NCBI GenBank assembly: GCA_038526245.1 | Contig: JBCBGZ010000003.1 | Coordinates: 1 to 64,000, forward strand | DNA from: UBA5336 sp038526245 | Lineage (GTDB): Bacteria > Pseudomonadota > Alphaproteobacteria > Caulobacterales > Hyphomonadaceae | Length of the DNA stretch: 64,000 bases | Direction: 5' to 3' | Shown here: positions 8,101 to 17,148 of the stretch, piece by piece | Layout: every line of letters starts with the position of its first letter | How positions within the stretch are numbered: the first letter of the stretch is position 1 | The notes under the pieces: generated by a model | Databases searched by the model: none | What the model was told of the DNA's origin: nothing | Seen by the model: the letters and a program-made list of their open reading frames with translations, nothing else | Position numbers and translations under genes: made by a program

Positions 8101-9399
8101 ATGGCGAATTCGAGAGCTCTGATCACCGCAGTCATGGGGCTTATGCTCGTTCCGGGCGCGGCATTGGGACAGTCCCTGGATGAGACGCTTGCGCTTGCCG
8201 AACTGGGCAATCCGGCACTGGACGTAACGGAGACGGACGCCCGGATCGCGCGAGAGGCATTGGAAGAAGCCCGCGCGCAGGGCCGCGTGAACGTGACCCT
8301 TTCGGCGTCTGCCGGCTATGAAACAACCGACACGAACAGACTGTTCACCCAGCAGGTCGGCAATCGCACGCTTGGCACCGCGCAACTGGAAGCGTCCCTG
8401 CCAATTTACACGGGCGGACGGATCGCAGCGGGCGTGCGTGCCGCGGAGGCCGGCATTGATGCAGCCGATGCACGTCTCGATTTCCAGCGCCAGTCAATTT
8501 ATCTGCAGGCAATCTCCGCCTTTCTGAATGTGCGCGCCGGGCGAGCAACGGTCGATATTCGCGAGAACAATGTTCGCCTTCTGGAAGAGCAGGTCGAAGC
8601 GGCCCAGGCGCGGTTTCGCGTGGGGTTCATCACGCGGACTGACGTGGCGCTCGCCGAAGCTCGCCTTGCCGGTGCCCGCGCAGGGCTCGCGTCGGCTGAA
8701 GCCCAGCTCGAAGGATTTGAGGCAGACTTTGAAGCCGTCACGGGCGTCGCGCCCGGAGACCTTGGACCGCTGCCGCCCGAACCGGTTCTGCCGGCTGATT
8801 TCGACATCGCCCTCGCAACGCTTCTGGAAACCAACCCGCAATTGGCGGCCCTGCGCGAAGATGTTCGCGCTGCCGAAGAGGCTGTGGGCATTCAGGCCGC
8901 CGCGGGGCGTCCGCAGCTGGAGATTGTCGGCACAGCCGGCGGCCAGCAGGACTTCGAGGACGATCTCTACGACTCGAGCGTCAGCGCTTTTGCGCGCGGC
9001 ACCATTCCGCTTTTCCAGGGCGGTGTCGTGAACAGCCGTGTGCGTTCGGCAAAGCTGCGGCGGGAACAGGCTCGCCTTCAGGTGCAGGCAGCGGAGCGGG
9101 ACCTGCGCGCCGCGCTCGCCACGTCTTGGTTTGGCTACATCGCTGCCCAGCGTTCGATCGAGGCTTCAGAGCGCCAGATTGAGGCAGCGCAGATCGCTTT
9201 CGATGGTGCAAAGCGAGAGCTGTCCGTGGGCACGCGCACAACGCTGGACGTGCTCGACAGCGAGCAGGACCTGCTGAATGCGCGCCTCACCCTGGTTCAG
9301 GCCGAGCGCGACGCCCAACTTGCAGCGTATCAGGTGCTCCAGGCCGTCGGTGAGCTTCGCCGCGATCGCATTCTGCCCGCGCCGATTGTGCAGCCTTAG
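8101..9399 (+). CDS. tolC: TolC family outer membrane efflux channel
   Basis: A 432-residue outer-membrane factor, the exit duct for type I secretion and RND/MFS efflux. A signal peptide (to about GAALGQ) is followed by two similar halves of long amphipathic helices with TolC landmarks: SLDETLALAELGNPAL, the LEASLPIYTGGRI strand and its counterpart FARGTIPLFQGGVVNSRVR, then SVGTRTTLDVLDSEQDLLNARL near the C-terminus. ATG 8101 has AAGGGA 7 bases upstream; ATG 8086 is a possible alternative adding five residues. The gene is preceded by an operator-like palindrome and followed by popZ. Confidence 0.94.
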   Translation: MANSRALITAVMGLMLVPGAALGQSLDETLALAELGNPALDVTETDARIAREALEEARAQGRVNVTLSASAGYETTDTNRLFTQQVGNRTLGTAQLEASLPIYTGGRIAAGVRAAEAGIDAADARLDFQRQSIYLQAISAFLNVRAGRATVDIRENNVRLLEEQVEAAQARFRVGFITRTDVALAEARLAGARAGLASAEAQLEGFEADFEAVTGVAPGDLGPLPPEPVLPADFDIALATLLETNPQLAALREDVRAAEEAVGIQAAAGRPQLEIVGTAGGQQDFEDDLYDSSVSAFARGTIPLFQGGVVNSRVRSAKLRREQARLQVQAAERDLRAALATSWFGYIAAQRSIEASERQIEAAQIAFDGAKRELSVGTRTTLDVLDSEQDLLNARLTLVQAERDAQLAAYQVLQAVGELRRDRILPAPIVQP

Positions 9400-9523
9400 G
9401 ACTTCGTTGACCTGGCCGGCGATGAGCTGAACAAAAGTCAATGCCCGTGAAGGTGTTGTTAACCCACTCAGCTTAGCCATCTGAGGGACGTTAACCATTC
9501 CAGCCAACCGGACGGGGGCTTTC

Positions 9524-10264
9524 ATGGCCGAAGAGGCGCACAAAGAGCCATCGATGGAGGAAATCCTCGCATCGATCCGCAAAATCATCTCCGAAGACGA
9601 CGATTCGCGCGGCTCTGAGGCTGCGGCGAACGAACTACGCCCGGAAGAGATTACCACGGGCGAAGACACGTCCGACGATGAAGGCCTGAGCCTCGACGCC
9701 CTGGCGAGCGAAACCCGCGATGAGACCGACGATATCTTCGAAGAATTCGATCTCTCCGATCTCGAAGAGGAAGCTGTTTCCGCCGATACCGTCGATGACA
9801 GCGTGATCGAGGATGACGCTTCTCAAGTCGCGGAAGCCGAAGGCGGCGATTATGACGATCTTGACGGGTTCGATGATGAGCCGACCGAATTGGTCGAGGA
9901 TGATTTCGACAGCTTCATGATGCCGGAAGAGACGGTCGAAGAAGAAGCCTTTGCCGCTGCCGACGAGCCTGAATTTGAAACTGACGCGGCGCCGACCCCT
10001 GCCGTGACCCAACACACTTCACCAGAAGCCCCTGCGGAGCCTCCCATGCAAGCCCTGACCGAAGAAGCCACCGAAACCGCCGCTGCTGGCGCCCTCGCCA
10101 AGCTCGTTGCCAAGATGGATATGGGCAGCGAGAACACGCTGGAGGGCATGGTGCGCGAGCTTGTGAAACCGATGATCAAGGAATGGCTCGACGCCAACCT
10201 CCCTGACATCGTTGAAGACAAGGTCGAACTTGAAGTTCAGCGCATCTCACGCCTGGCGCGCTAA
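9524..10264 (+). CDS. popZ: PopZ-type polar organizing protein (DUF2497)
   Basis: A 246-residue protein with PopZ architecture: an N-terminal binding helix (SMEEILASIRKIISEDD, residues 9-25), a long intrinsically disordered Asp/Glu-rich middle (about residues 30-175), and the helical oligomerisation C-terminus (GMVRELVKPMIKEWLDANLP). PopZ forms a polar hub that anchors ParB/origin and recruits cell-cycle regulators in Caulobacter. In other alphaproteobacteria it marks growing poles. The position between tolC and valS is common for this family. Low complexity of the linker makes length comparison uninformative. GGGG lies 7-10 bases before the ATG. Confidence 0.9.
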   Translation: MAEEAHKEPSMEEILASIRKIISEDDDSRGSEAAANELRPEEITTGEDTSDDEGLSLDALASETRDETDDIFEEFDLSDLEEEAVSADTVDDSVIEDDASQVAEAEGGDYDDLDGFDDEPTELVEDDFDSFMMPEETVEEEAFAAADEPEFETDAAPTPAVTQHTSPEAPAEPPMQALTEEATETAAAGALAKLVAKMDMGSENTLEGMVRELVKPMIKEWLDANLPDIVEDKVELEVQRISRLAR

Positions 10265-10289
10265 GCCTTCAACACAAAACACCCGGAAG

Positions 10290-10322
10290 GCGCGCTACAG
10301 CCTGTAGCGCGCTTTTCTTTTT
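10290..10322 (+). terminator. Rho-independent terminator after popZ
   Basis: A ten-base-pair stem (GCGCGCTACA with TGTAGCGCGC) with a three-base loop is directly followed by TTTTCTTTTTT. It lies 25 bases after the popZ stop and before valS on the same strand, so it separates popZ and valS transcription. Confidence 0.9.
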
Positions 10323-10340
10323 TCTGCTTAGACCCGCGCC

Positions 10341-13217
10341 ATGCTGGATTCTCGTTTCGACCCCGCCGCCGCTGAGCCCCGATTATACAAACGCTGGGAA
10401 GAGGATGGCTGTTTCAAGCCCTCCATGGACACGGCCGCAGAGCCCTATTGCATCGTTATTCCGCCGCCGAATGTGACCGGCGTTTTGCATATGGGCCATG
10501 CCTTGAACCACACCTTGCAGGATGTGCTGATCCGGTTTGAGCGGATGCGTGGCAAGAATGTGCTCTGGCAGCCTGGCACGGACCATGCGGGAATCGCCAC
10601 GCAGATGGTGGTCGAGCGTAAGCTCGCCGAAGATGGCGGCAATGAAAGCCGCGCGAGCCTAGGCCGCGAAGAGTTCGCCAAACGCGTCTGGCAATGGAAA
10701 GAAGAATCCGGCGGCCAGATCGTCAATCAGGACAAGCGTCTGGGCGTGTCTGCCGACTGGTCGCGTGAGCGCTTTACGATGGATGAGGGGCTTAGCGCGG
10801 CGGTGCGCAAGGTGTTCGTCCAGCTCTACAATGAGCGCCTCATCTACCGCGACAAGCGGCTGGTGAACTGGGACCCGCATTTCCAGACCGCGATTTCCGA
10901 TCTCGAAGTGGAAAACCGCGAAGTCGACGGCCATATGTGGCACTTCAAATACCCGCTCGAAGGTGGTGAGACCTACACCTATGTCGAGAAAGACGCGGAC
11001 GGAAACGTCACACTTGAGGAAACCCGCGACTGGATTTCCATCGCCACGACGAGGCCTGAAACCATGCTGGGCGATGGCGCGGTGGCGGTGCACCCGGATG
11101 ATGAGCGGTATGCGCCGATTGTCGGCAAGATGGTGCGCCTGCCGCTGGCGGACCGGCTGATCCCGATCATTGCCGATGAGTATCCCGACCCCGAGTTCGG
11201 CTCTGGCGCGGTGAAGATCACCGGTGCCCATGATTTCAACGACAATTTGGTCGCCAAACGCCATGATTTGCCGATGCTGCGTTTGCTCGATGAGCGCGGC
11301 GCGATGACTGATATTGATGGCTCGGTGCCGGAAAAATATGTCGGCATGGATCGGTTTGAGGCGCGCGAGGCGATTGTGGCCGATATCATCGCACTCGGCC
11401 TGATGGTGACGGACACTGACGAAGAGTCCGGCGAGGCCATCCCTCGCATTGAGAAGAAGAAAATCATGCAGCCTTTTGGCGACCGCTCAGGCGTCGTGAT
11501 CGAGCCGATGCTGACGGACCAGTGGTTTGTGAATGCCGAGGAGCTGTCGAAAGAAGCGCGCGCGGCGGTGGCCGATGGGCGCACAGATTTCGTGCCGGAA
11601 AACTGGTCAAAGACCTATTTCAACTGGCTCGACAATATCGAGCCCTGGTGCATCTCCCGGCAGTTATGGTGGGGGCACCGCATCCCGGCTTGGTATGGGC
11701 CGAACCTCGATGATGACGGCCACCTAAATCTCGCCGAACCGACAAGATTTTTCGTCGCTGAAACGCAAGAAGAGGTCGAAAAACTCGCCGCCGCCTATTA
11801 TGGGCCTGAATACAGAATCGACTTTCTGGCCGATGATAGCAAGGTACAGGCTGCCCATTCGCGAATGATACCGGGAAAGTGGAGTGTCAGCTTAAGGCAA
11901 GACCCCGACGTCCTCGACACCTGGTTCTCCTCTGCGCTCTGGCCGTTCTCCACGCTCGGCTGGCCTGACAAAACGCCGGAACTCGACACCTTCTATCCCG
12001 GCGCGGTGCTGGTGACCGCCTTTGATATCATCTTCTTTTGGGTCGCACGGATGATGATGATGGGGCTCCATTTCACCGGCCAGATCCCGTTCAAGGATGT
12101 CTACATCCATGCCCTTGTGCTGGATGAAAAGGGCCAGAAGATGAGCAAGTCCAAGGGCAATGCCATGGACCCGCTGGAGCTTATCGATGAATACGGCGCC
12201 GACGCGTTGCGCTTCACCATGTCTCGCCTCGCGGGCATGGGCCGCAACATCCGCCTCTCCAAGCAAGCGGTTGAAGGCAATCGGAATTTCGGCACGAAGC
12301 TGTGGAATGCCGCCCGCTTCTGCCAGATGAATGAGTGCGCCAATTGGGATGGTGATCTGGACCCGCAGGCGCTCACCGAGCCGGTGAACCAGTGGATCGT
12401 CAGCGAAGTGGCAAAAACCTTTGCCGAGACGACCGCGGCGCTGGAGGCCTATCGCTTCGATGAGGCCGCGGGCGCGGCCTATAAATTCGTCTGGAACACC
12501 TATTGCGACTGGTATCTGGAGCTCATCAAGCCGCTACTGAATGGCGACAATGAGGAGGCCAAGGCCGAGACGCGCAGGGTCGCGGGCTGGGCGCTGGACC
12601 AGATCCTGAAGCTGCTGCACCCCTTCATGCCGTTCATCACTGAAGAACTGTGGGGTGAGCTTGCCGAGCATGGACCCAAGCGCGAGGGCCACTTGATGCT
12701 CCAGCGCTGGCCAGACTTCCCAGAGGCTTTCGCGAATGAAGCGGCGACCGAGGAGATGGATTGGGTCTGCGAACTGATCTCTGAAATCCGGTCCTTCCGC
12801 GCCGATTTGGGGGTTGGGGCAGGCACAAAAGTGCCCATGACGCTGGTGGATGCAGGCCGGGAAGACCGCGACCGGCTGACCCGCCACCACGCAGCCATCA
12901 TGGCCCGCGCCCGACTGGAAACCGCCCGCGCGGAACATGAAGCGCCAGACGGCTCTATCACGACCGTTGTCGGGGGAACGTCGGTCGCCTTGCGCATTGC
13001 GGACCTTATCGATGTAGGCGAGGCCAAGGCGCGGCTCAACAAGGAGCTCAAGGCGCTCGACAAGGAATTGACGGGTCTTGAGAAAAAGCTCGCCAATCCG
13101 AACTTTGTTGCAAAGGCGCCCGACGAGGTGGTCGAGGAAAACCGCGAACGCCTCACCGAAGGCAAACTGCGCGTGGAAAAACTCACAGCGGCTCGGACGG
13201 CCCTGGATACGCTCTAA
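10341..13217 (+). CDS. valS: Valyl-tRNA synthetase
   Basis: A 958-residue class Ia aminoacyl-tRNA synthetase that charges tRNA-Val. The ATP-binding HIGH-type motif is HMGH at residues 50-53 within PPPNVTGVLHMGHALNHT. The second motif, KMSKS, is at 600-604. The editing (CP1) domain lies between, including TTRPETMLGD. The C-terminus carries the tRNA-binding coiled coil rich in Lys/Glu/Leu (from about residue 895). Length matches bacterial ValRS. ATG 10341 starts 19 bases after the terminator U-run. Everything expected is present. Confidence 0.98.
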   Translation: MLDSRFDPAAAEPRLYKRWEEDGCFKPSMDTAAEPYCIVIPPPNVTGVLHMGHALNHTLQDVLIRFERMRGKNVLWQPGTDHAGIATQMVVERKLAEDGGNESRASLGREEFAKRVWQWKEESGGQIVNQDKRLGVSADWSRERFTMDEGLSAAVRKVFVQLYNERLIYRDKRLVNWDPHFQTAISDLEVENREVDGHMWHFKYPLEGGETYTYVEKDADGNVTLEETRDWISIATTRPETMLGDGAVAVHPDDERYAPIVGKMVRLPLADRLIPIIADEYPDPEFGSGAVKITGAHDFNDNLVAKRHDLPMLRLLDERGAMTDIDGSVPEKYVGMDRFEAREAIVADIIALGLMVTDTDEESGEAIPRIEKKKIMQPFGDRSGVVIEPMLTDQWFVNAEELSKEARAAVADGRTDFVPENWSKTYFNWLDNIEPWCISRQLWWGHRIPAWYGPNLDDDGHLNLAEPTRFFVAETQEEVEKLAAAYYGPEYRIDFLADDSKVQAAHSRMIPGKWSVSLRQDPDVLDTWFSSALWPFSTLGWPDKTPELDTFYPGAVLVTAFDIIFFWVARMMMMGLHFTGQIPFKDVYIHALVLDEKGQKMSKSKGNAMDPLELIDEYGADALRFTMSRLAGMGRNIRLSKQAVEGNRNFGTKLWNAARFCQMNECANWDGDLDPQALTEPVNQWIVSEVAKTFAETTAALEAYRFDEAAGAAYKFVWNTYCDWYLELIKPLLNGDNEEAKAETRRVAGWALDQILKLLHPFMPFITEELWGELAEHGPKREGHLMLQRWPDFPEAFANEAATEEMDWVCELISEIRSFRADLGVGAGTKVPMTLVDAGREDRDRLTRHHAAIMARARLETARAEHEAPDGSITTVVGGTSVALRIADLIDVGEAKARLNKELKALDKELTGLEKKLANPNFVAKAPDEVVEENRERLTEGKLRVEKLTAARTALDTL

Positions 13218-13252
13218 ACAAAGCGTCTGTCGCGCCACCGACGCAATTCAGT

Positions 13253-13280
13253 TTGACGCTTGCCTAACGTGGTCTAGGCT
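13253..13280 (+). promoter_or_regulatory. Possible sigma-70-type promoter for the 48-aa peptide/peptidase pair
   Basis: TTGACG at 13253-13258 and TAGGCT at 13275-13280 are separated by 16 bases. They lie about 30 bases upstream of the small membrane ORF at 13310 and after the valS stop. This is a sequence match only. Confidence 0.4.
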
Positions 13281-13309
13281 TCGGCAAAACCAAAGCGGAG
13301 GGCAGCAAT

Positions 13310-13456
13310 ATGATGATGGGCGCTGGAATACTGGTGTTGCTGGTACTCTTGTTGATCGTCGGCGGCGTTGTCGGCCTGCTGGTATTTCTGTTGAACCGGA
13401 ACAAGGGGTCAGATGCTGGCCGCTATGACCTGAACGATCCGGAGGACCGTCCATGA
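13310..13456 (+). CDS. Small single-pass membrane protein, 48 aa
   Basis: A short ORF beginning MMMGAGILVLLVLLL, with one strongly hydrophobic segment (residues 4-28) followed by a polar tail (LNRNKGSDAGRYDLNDPEDRP). A strong GGAGGG site at about 13298-13303 precedes the ATG. Its stop overlaps the start of the following peptidase gene (ATGA at 13453-13456), so translational coupling is likely. The N-out/C-in or opposite topology cannot be judged. No family is recognised. Coding status rests on the ribosome-binding site, codon periodicity and gene overlap. Confidence 0.65.
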   Translation: MMMGAGILVLLVLLLIVGGVVGLLVFLLNRNKGSDAGRYDLNDPEDRP

Positions 13457-14460
13457 TCCGCTTCATTGGCCTGTGCTGCGCCTGTTTGCTGCTTTCAGCT
13501 TGTGTCTCCGTCAGTACGGAGTTCGACTTCGGGGATGAGCCCGAGCGCGAATGGTCCATCGCGATCCATGGCGGTGCTGGCGTCATCACCCGGGACAGGC
13601 TAACGCCGGAGCAGGAAGCGGCCTATCTCGCCTCCTTGGACAGCGCTTTGCAGGCGGGCGCGGATATCCTGGCCGCCGGCGGATCTTCCCTCGATGCGGT
13701 TGAGGCTGCGGTGGTGTTGATGGAAGATGACCCGCTTTACAACGCCGGAAAGGGCGCTGTGATGACCGCGGCCGCGACGCATGAACTCGATGCCTCCATC
13801 ATGGTCGGTGACGGGCGCGATGCGGGCGCTGTGGCGGGCGTGACCACCACGAAAAATCCCATCAAGCTGGCGCGAGCGGTGATGGAACAATCCGAACATG
13901 TCATGTTTGCCGGTGAGGGCGCAGACGCGTTTTCCCGTGACCATGGCCTCGAGCAGGTCGAGAATGGCTATTTCACGACAGCCCGGCGCCGAGCCGCTTT
14001 GCAACGCGTATTGGAGCGTCGCGCCCGTACCGATGCGGACCGCCATGGCACCGTTGGCGCCATCGCGATGGACGCCGACGGGAATTTGGCAGCCGCGACG
14101 TCTACAGGTGGGATGACCGCAAAAGCCGCTGGCCGCGTCGGCGACAGCCCGTTGATTGGCGCGGCCACCTATGCCCAGAACGGCGTGTGCGCGGTCTCTG
14201 CCACGGGGCATGGCGAGTATTTCATCCGGGTCGGTGTCGCGAAGACCATTTGCAGCCGCATTGAACTGGCCGGCGAGTCCTTGCCCACGGCCTCCAAATC
14301 AGCGCTGGATCAAATTGCTGAGCTGGGCGGTGATGGCGGGGTCATCGTCATGGGGGGCGACGGCGCGGTTGCCTTCTCCTTCAACACGGCAGGAATGTAT
14401 CGCGGACGCCTGGACTCCAACGGTGATAGGGAAACCGCGATCTACGGCCCCGGTGAGTAG
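13453..14460 (+). CDS. Isoaspartyl peptidase/L-asparaginase (Ntn-hydrolase), lipoprotein
   Basis: A 335-residue plant-type asparaginase/isoaspartyl aminopeptidase. The N-terminal WSIAIHGGAGVI motif (about residue 35) and YNAGKGAV are typical. The autoproteolysis site is HG|TVGAIAMD with nucleophile Thr200, followed by STGGM. The enzyme cleaves beta-aspartyl dipeptides and asparagine after self-processing into two chains. Unlike cytosolic IaaA it carries a lipoprotein signal with lipobox LSAC (Cys17), so a membrane-anchored periplasmic enzyme is inferred. The start overlaps the small upstream membrane peptide gene. Confidence 0.92.
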   Translation: MIRFIGLCCACLLLSACVSVSTEFDFGDEPEREWSIAIHGGAGVITRDRLTPEQEAAYLASLDSALQAGADILAAGGSSLDAVEAAVVLMEDDPLYNAGKGAVMTAAATHELDASIMVGDGRDAGAVAGVTTTKNPIKLARAVMEQSEHVMFAGEGADAFSRDHGLEQVENGYFTTARRRAALQRVLERRARTDADRHGTVGAIAMDADGNLAAATSTGGMTAKAAGRVGDSPLIGAATYAQNGVCAVSATGHGEYFIRVGVAKTICSRIELAGESLPTASKSALDQIAELGGDGGVIVMGGDGAVAFSFNTAGMYRGRLDSNGDRETAIYGPGE

Positions 14461-14521
14461 TCCTTAAAACCGAATGCCGCCAACGCGCGTATCTCAAACA
14501 TGAGTTGGCAGGAGAGTATCG

Positions 14522-14986
14522 ATGTCCTGGACGGTCCTTGGCGCTTTTCTCGCGCTGAACTTCGCTGCCGCTTCAGCCGGCGCGCTCTTCAAGCCCGGTG
14601 CCTGGTATGAAACCCTTGCCAAACCGAGTTGGACGCCGCCCAATTGGGCGTTTCCAGTGGTCTGGTCGGTCCTATTCATCATCAATGCCGTGGCAGGCGC
14701 GTTGGTCTGGCAGACTGGCGGCATGGGCCTCGCAATCGGCGTCTACGTCATCAGCCTTGCGATCAATTTCGCCTGGTCAGGCCTCTTCTTTGGCGCCAGG
14801 CGGATGGATCTTGCGCTGATCGATGTCAGCGCGCTGTGGCTGTCCATTGCAGCCACCATCGTGCTGTTCTGGCCCATTAGTCCGCTGGCCAGTCTACTTC
14901 AGGTGCCTTATTTGATTTGGGTCACCATCGCCGCCGCACTGAATTTGCGCGTCATGCAGATGAATCCCCGCGCGACCGCCGCCTAG
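14522..14986 (+). CDS. tspO: TspO/MBR family tryptophan-rich sensory protein
   Basis: A 154-residue five-helix membrane protein of the TspO/peripheral benzodiazepine receptor family. The family hallmark KPSWTPPNWAFPVVWSVLF is at residues 34-52, and WSGLFFGARRMDLALIDV is near residue 82. In Rhodobacter sphaeroides TspO binds tetrapyrroles and represses pigment genes in oxygen; PGC-linked copies are common. GGAGA lies 7-11 bases before the ATG. It forms the left edge of the photosynthesis cluster and is convergent with hemA. A regulatory role here is by analogy. Confidence 0.93.
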   Translation: MSWTVLGAFLALNFAAASAGALFKPGAWYETLAKPSWTPPNWAFPVVWSVLFIINAVAGALVWQTGGMGLAIGVYVISLAINFAWSGLFFGARRMDLALIDVSALWLSIAATIVLFWPISPLASLLQVPYLIWVTIAAALNLRVMQMNPRATAA

Positions 14987-15015
14987 ATCGATTTTACCTT
15001 CGGTAGTATCGATCT
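14985..15015. other. Inverted repeat between convergent tspO and hemA
   Basis: AGATCGAT (14985-14992) pairs with ATCGATCT (15008-15015) around TAC/GTA and a CTTCG turn. It overlaps the tspO stop codon, between convergent genes. There is no following T-run, so it could be a factor-assisted bidirectional terminator or mRNA 3'-end hairpin. Confidence 0.4.
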
Positions 15016-15128
15016 GCGGTGTGTTTGCGCTCACGCCAGTTGGGTTACGCCAACACCTCCGCGGGGGCCGCGCACAAGCGCCGGGCGACCCTTGGTCACC
15101 TCCGCGTTTCCTCCAAAGTCGGAAACGC

Positions 15129-16349
15129 TTAAGCGACCGCTTCCTGACGTGCCAGGGCGCACTGGCTCCAGATTTCGCTGAGGGCATTCACCAGCCGGTC
15201 AATGTCGCCGGGCGTGTGGATCGGCGACGGCGTGATGCGCAGGCGCTCAGTGCCCTTTGGCACGGTAGGGTAATTGATCGGCTGCACATAGATACCGTGC
15301 TCGTTCATCAGCCAGTCGCTGATCATCTTGCACTTCACCGGGTCGCCGACCATGACCGGCACGATATGGCTGGGGTTTTCCAGCGTCGGAATACCAATGG
15401 CGTGGAGCTTTTGGCGCACTTCGGCCACCCGGGCGCGCTGTTGCATCCGCTCAATCTCACTGACTTTCAGGTGCTTGATACTGGCCAGGGCGCCAGCCGC
15501 CACGGTCGGGGGCAGGGCGGTTGTGAAGATGAAGCCAGAGGCGAAGCTGCGAATGAAGTCGCACAGGGCTTCGCTGGCTGCGATGTAGCCGCCGAGCACG
15601 CCAAACGCTTTGCCGAGTGTCCCTTCGATCACGGTGAGCCGGTCCATGAGGCCTTCTCGCTCGGCGATGCCGCCTCCGCGCGGTCCGTACAGGCCCACGG
15701 CGTGAACTTCATCGAGATACGTCATGGCGCCATACTGGTCTGCCACATCGCAGAATTCCTTGATCGGTGCGATGTCACCATCCATCGAGTAGACGCTTTC
15801 AAACGCCACGAGCTTCGGCACGTCCGGATCAAGATCCTTCAGCTTGGCTTCCAGGTCCTCGGGGCAGTTGTGTTTGAAGATCCGCTTGGCAGCGCGCGAA
15901 TGGCGGATGCCCTCGATCATCGAGGCATGGTTGAGCTCATCGGAGACAACGACGCAGCCGGGCAGGCGCGCGGCGAGGGTGCCCAGCGCGGTCCAGTTCG
16001 ACACATATCCCGATGTGAACAGCAGCGCGGCCTCCTTGTTGTGCAGGTCCGCAAGCTCTTTTTCGAGCAGAACATGATAGTGGTTTGTGCCCGAGATATT
16101 GCGTGTGCCGCCCGCGCCTGCCCCGCACTCGTCGAGAGCCTTGTGCATCGCTTCCAGAACCGTCTTGTTCTGGCCCATGCCAAGATAGTCATTCGAGCAC
16201 CAGACGGTGACCTTGTCCGGGCCATCCGTGCCATGATTGTCCGCGAGCGGGAATTGGCCCCGGCGCCGGGCGATGTCGGCGAAGACCCGGTAATTTCCCT
16301 CATCCTTTAGGGCTGAGATTTCGGATTTGAAAAACGCCTCATAGTCCAT
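15129..16349 (-). CDS. hemA: 5-aminolevulinate synthase
   Basis: A 406-residue PLP enzyme that condenses glycine and succinyl-CoA into 5-aminolevulinate, the first tetrapyrrole precursor in alphaproteobacteria. Visible family features include WCSNDYLGMGQ, GAGAGGTRNISGTNHYH, the Asp of YLDEVHAVGLYG and the Schiff-base Lys247 in EGTLGKAFGVLGGY. ATG 16349 is preceded by GGAGG and matches the usual N-terminus (MDYEAFFK). It is the last gene of the bchF-hemA operon and overlaps puhE by 11 bases, tying ALA supply to photosynthesis gene expression. A second housekeeping hemA elsewhere is possible. Confidence 0.97.
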   Translation of the reverse strand: MDYEAFFKSEISALKDEGNYRVFADIARRRGQFPLADNHGTDGPDKVTVWCSNDYLGMGQNKTVLEAMHKALDECGAGAGGTRNISGTNHYHVLLEKELADLHNKEAALLFTSGYVSNWTALGTLAARLPGCVVVSDELNHASMIEGIRHSRAAKRIFKHNCPEDLEAKLKDLDPDVPKLVAFESVYSMDGDIAPIKEFCDVADQYGAMTYLDEVHAVGLYGPRGGGIAEREGLMDRLTVIEGTLGKAFGVLGGYIAASEALCDFIRSFASGFIFTTALPPTVAAGALASIKHLKVSEIERMQQRARVAEVRQKLHAIGIPTLENPSHIVPVMVGDPVKCKMISDWLMNEHGIYVQPINYPTVPKGTERLRITPSPIHTPGDIDRLVNALSEIWSQCALARQEAVA

Positions 16350-17148
16350 GGGGGCCTCCAATTTTCTTGTTGTCGGATGTGTTTGCGGATTGGGGTTTCG
16401 GCTGGGCCCAGCGCCAAAGGGCGCCGTCGGGGATTGGCAGGACCAGGGCCCAGTGTTCAAGCACGGCCAACCAGGCCAGCGCTGCGATCAGCATCAGGCC
16501 CGTGGCCAGGCCGCTGCCGGCAGGCTGCAGAAGAGAGCTATACGTCAGCGCCGTCGCCGCTGCCGTGGCAAGCGTGATGAAGACAGGGAAGAAAGCCGTC
16601 ACACGGCGTTTGCCGAAATAGGTCGACAGGTATGTCAGGTGACTGGGCAGGAACTCATCGGAGATGTTGGGTGCGCCAAGGAAGACCACAAACTTGGCAT
16701 TCAGGCGCATCCCCCACAGCAGCAGGAACGTCCAAACCGCGATCGGGTTTGCTGCTCCCCAGGACAGGGCGACGAGCAACACGGCGTGGGCGGCAATCGC
16801 CAGTTCATGGTGAATGACCACCTCTGCTGACGCCAGAAAACGCCGCCAGGTGGACAGGCCATCGGGACAGGGCGTTCGGCGCGGACCGGCCAGATATCCC
16901 GTCAGGAAGAGCGCCTCGTGCCAGGCCCAGATCGCGATACCCGCCAGAAATCCGCCATAGGCGGCCAGAGTGCTCGTTTCATCTTTCAGGGCCAGCAGGG
17001 CGAGCGTGCCTGCGCCCATGGCCAGTGTCGCGCCAATCGCTGTTCCGGCATAGGTCGCGCGATCCTTGCCCATGCGCCAGAACAGGAGGCCCGTGCTGGC
17101 CCACCAGACAAGGGCCGCCATGAGTATGGGGAGGGCGAGTGCCTCCAT
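16339..17148 (-). CDS. puhE: Photosynthetic complex assembly protein PuhE (DUF3623)
   Basis: A 269-residue polytopic membrane protein with about eight hydrophobic segments. It contains the family's histidine-rich loop EVVIHHELAIAAHA, WGMRLNAKFVVFLGAPNISDEFLPSHL-type region and TYFGKRR. PuhE modulates assembly of the reaction-centre/LH1 core in Rhodobacter capsulatus; its biochemical activity is unknown. The ATG at 17148 overlaps the acsF stop (TAATG) and the 3' end overlaps the hemA start, as in many PGCs with the order acsF-puhE-hemA. The longer upstream reading is acsF in another frame. Confidence 0.94.
   Translation of the reverse strand: MEALALPILMAALVWWASTGLLFWRMGKDRATYAGTAIGATLAMGAGTLALLALKDETSTLAAYGGFLAGIAIWAWHEALFLTGYLAGPRRTPCPDGLSTWRRFLASAEVVIHHELAIAAHAVLLVALSWGAANPIAVWTFLLLWGMRLNAKFVVFLGAPNISDEFLPSHLTYLSTYFGKRRVTAFFPVFITLATAAATALTYSSLLQPAGSGLATGLMLIAALAWLAVLEHWALVLPIPDGALWRWAQPKPQSANTSDNKKIGGPHGL

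Noticed and set aside
15021..16310. Plus-strand ORF of 429 codons antisense to hemA
   Set aside because: The minus strand encodes an unmistakable ALA synthase over the same bases, and the antisense product has no recognisable domain.
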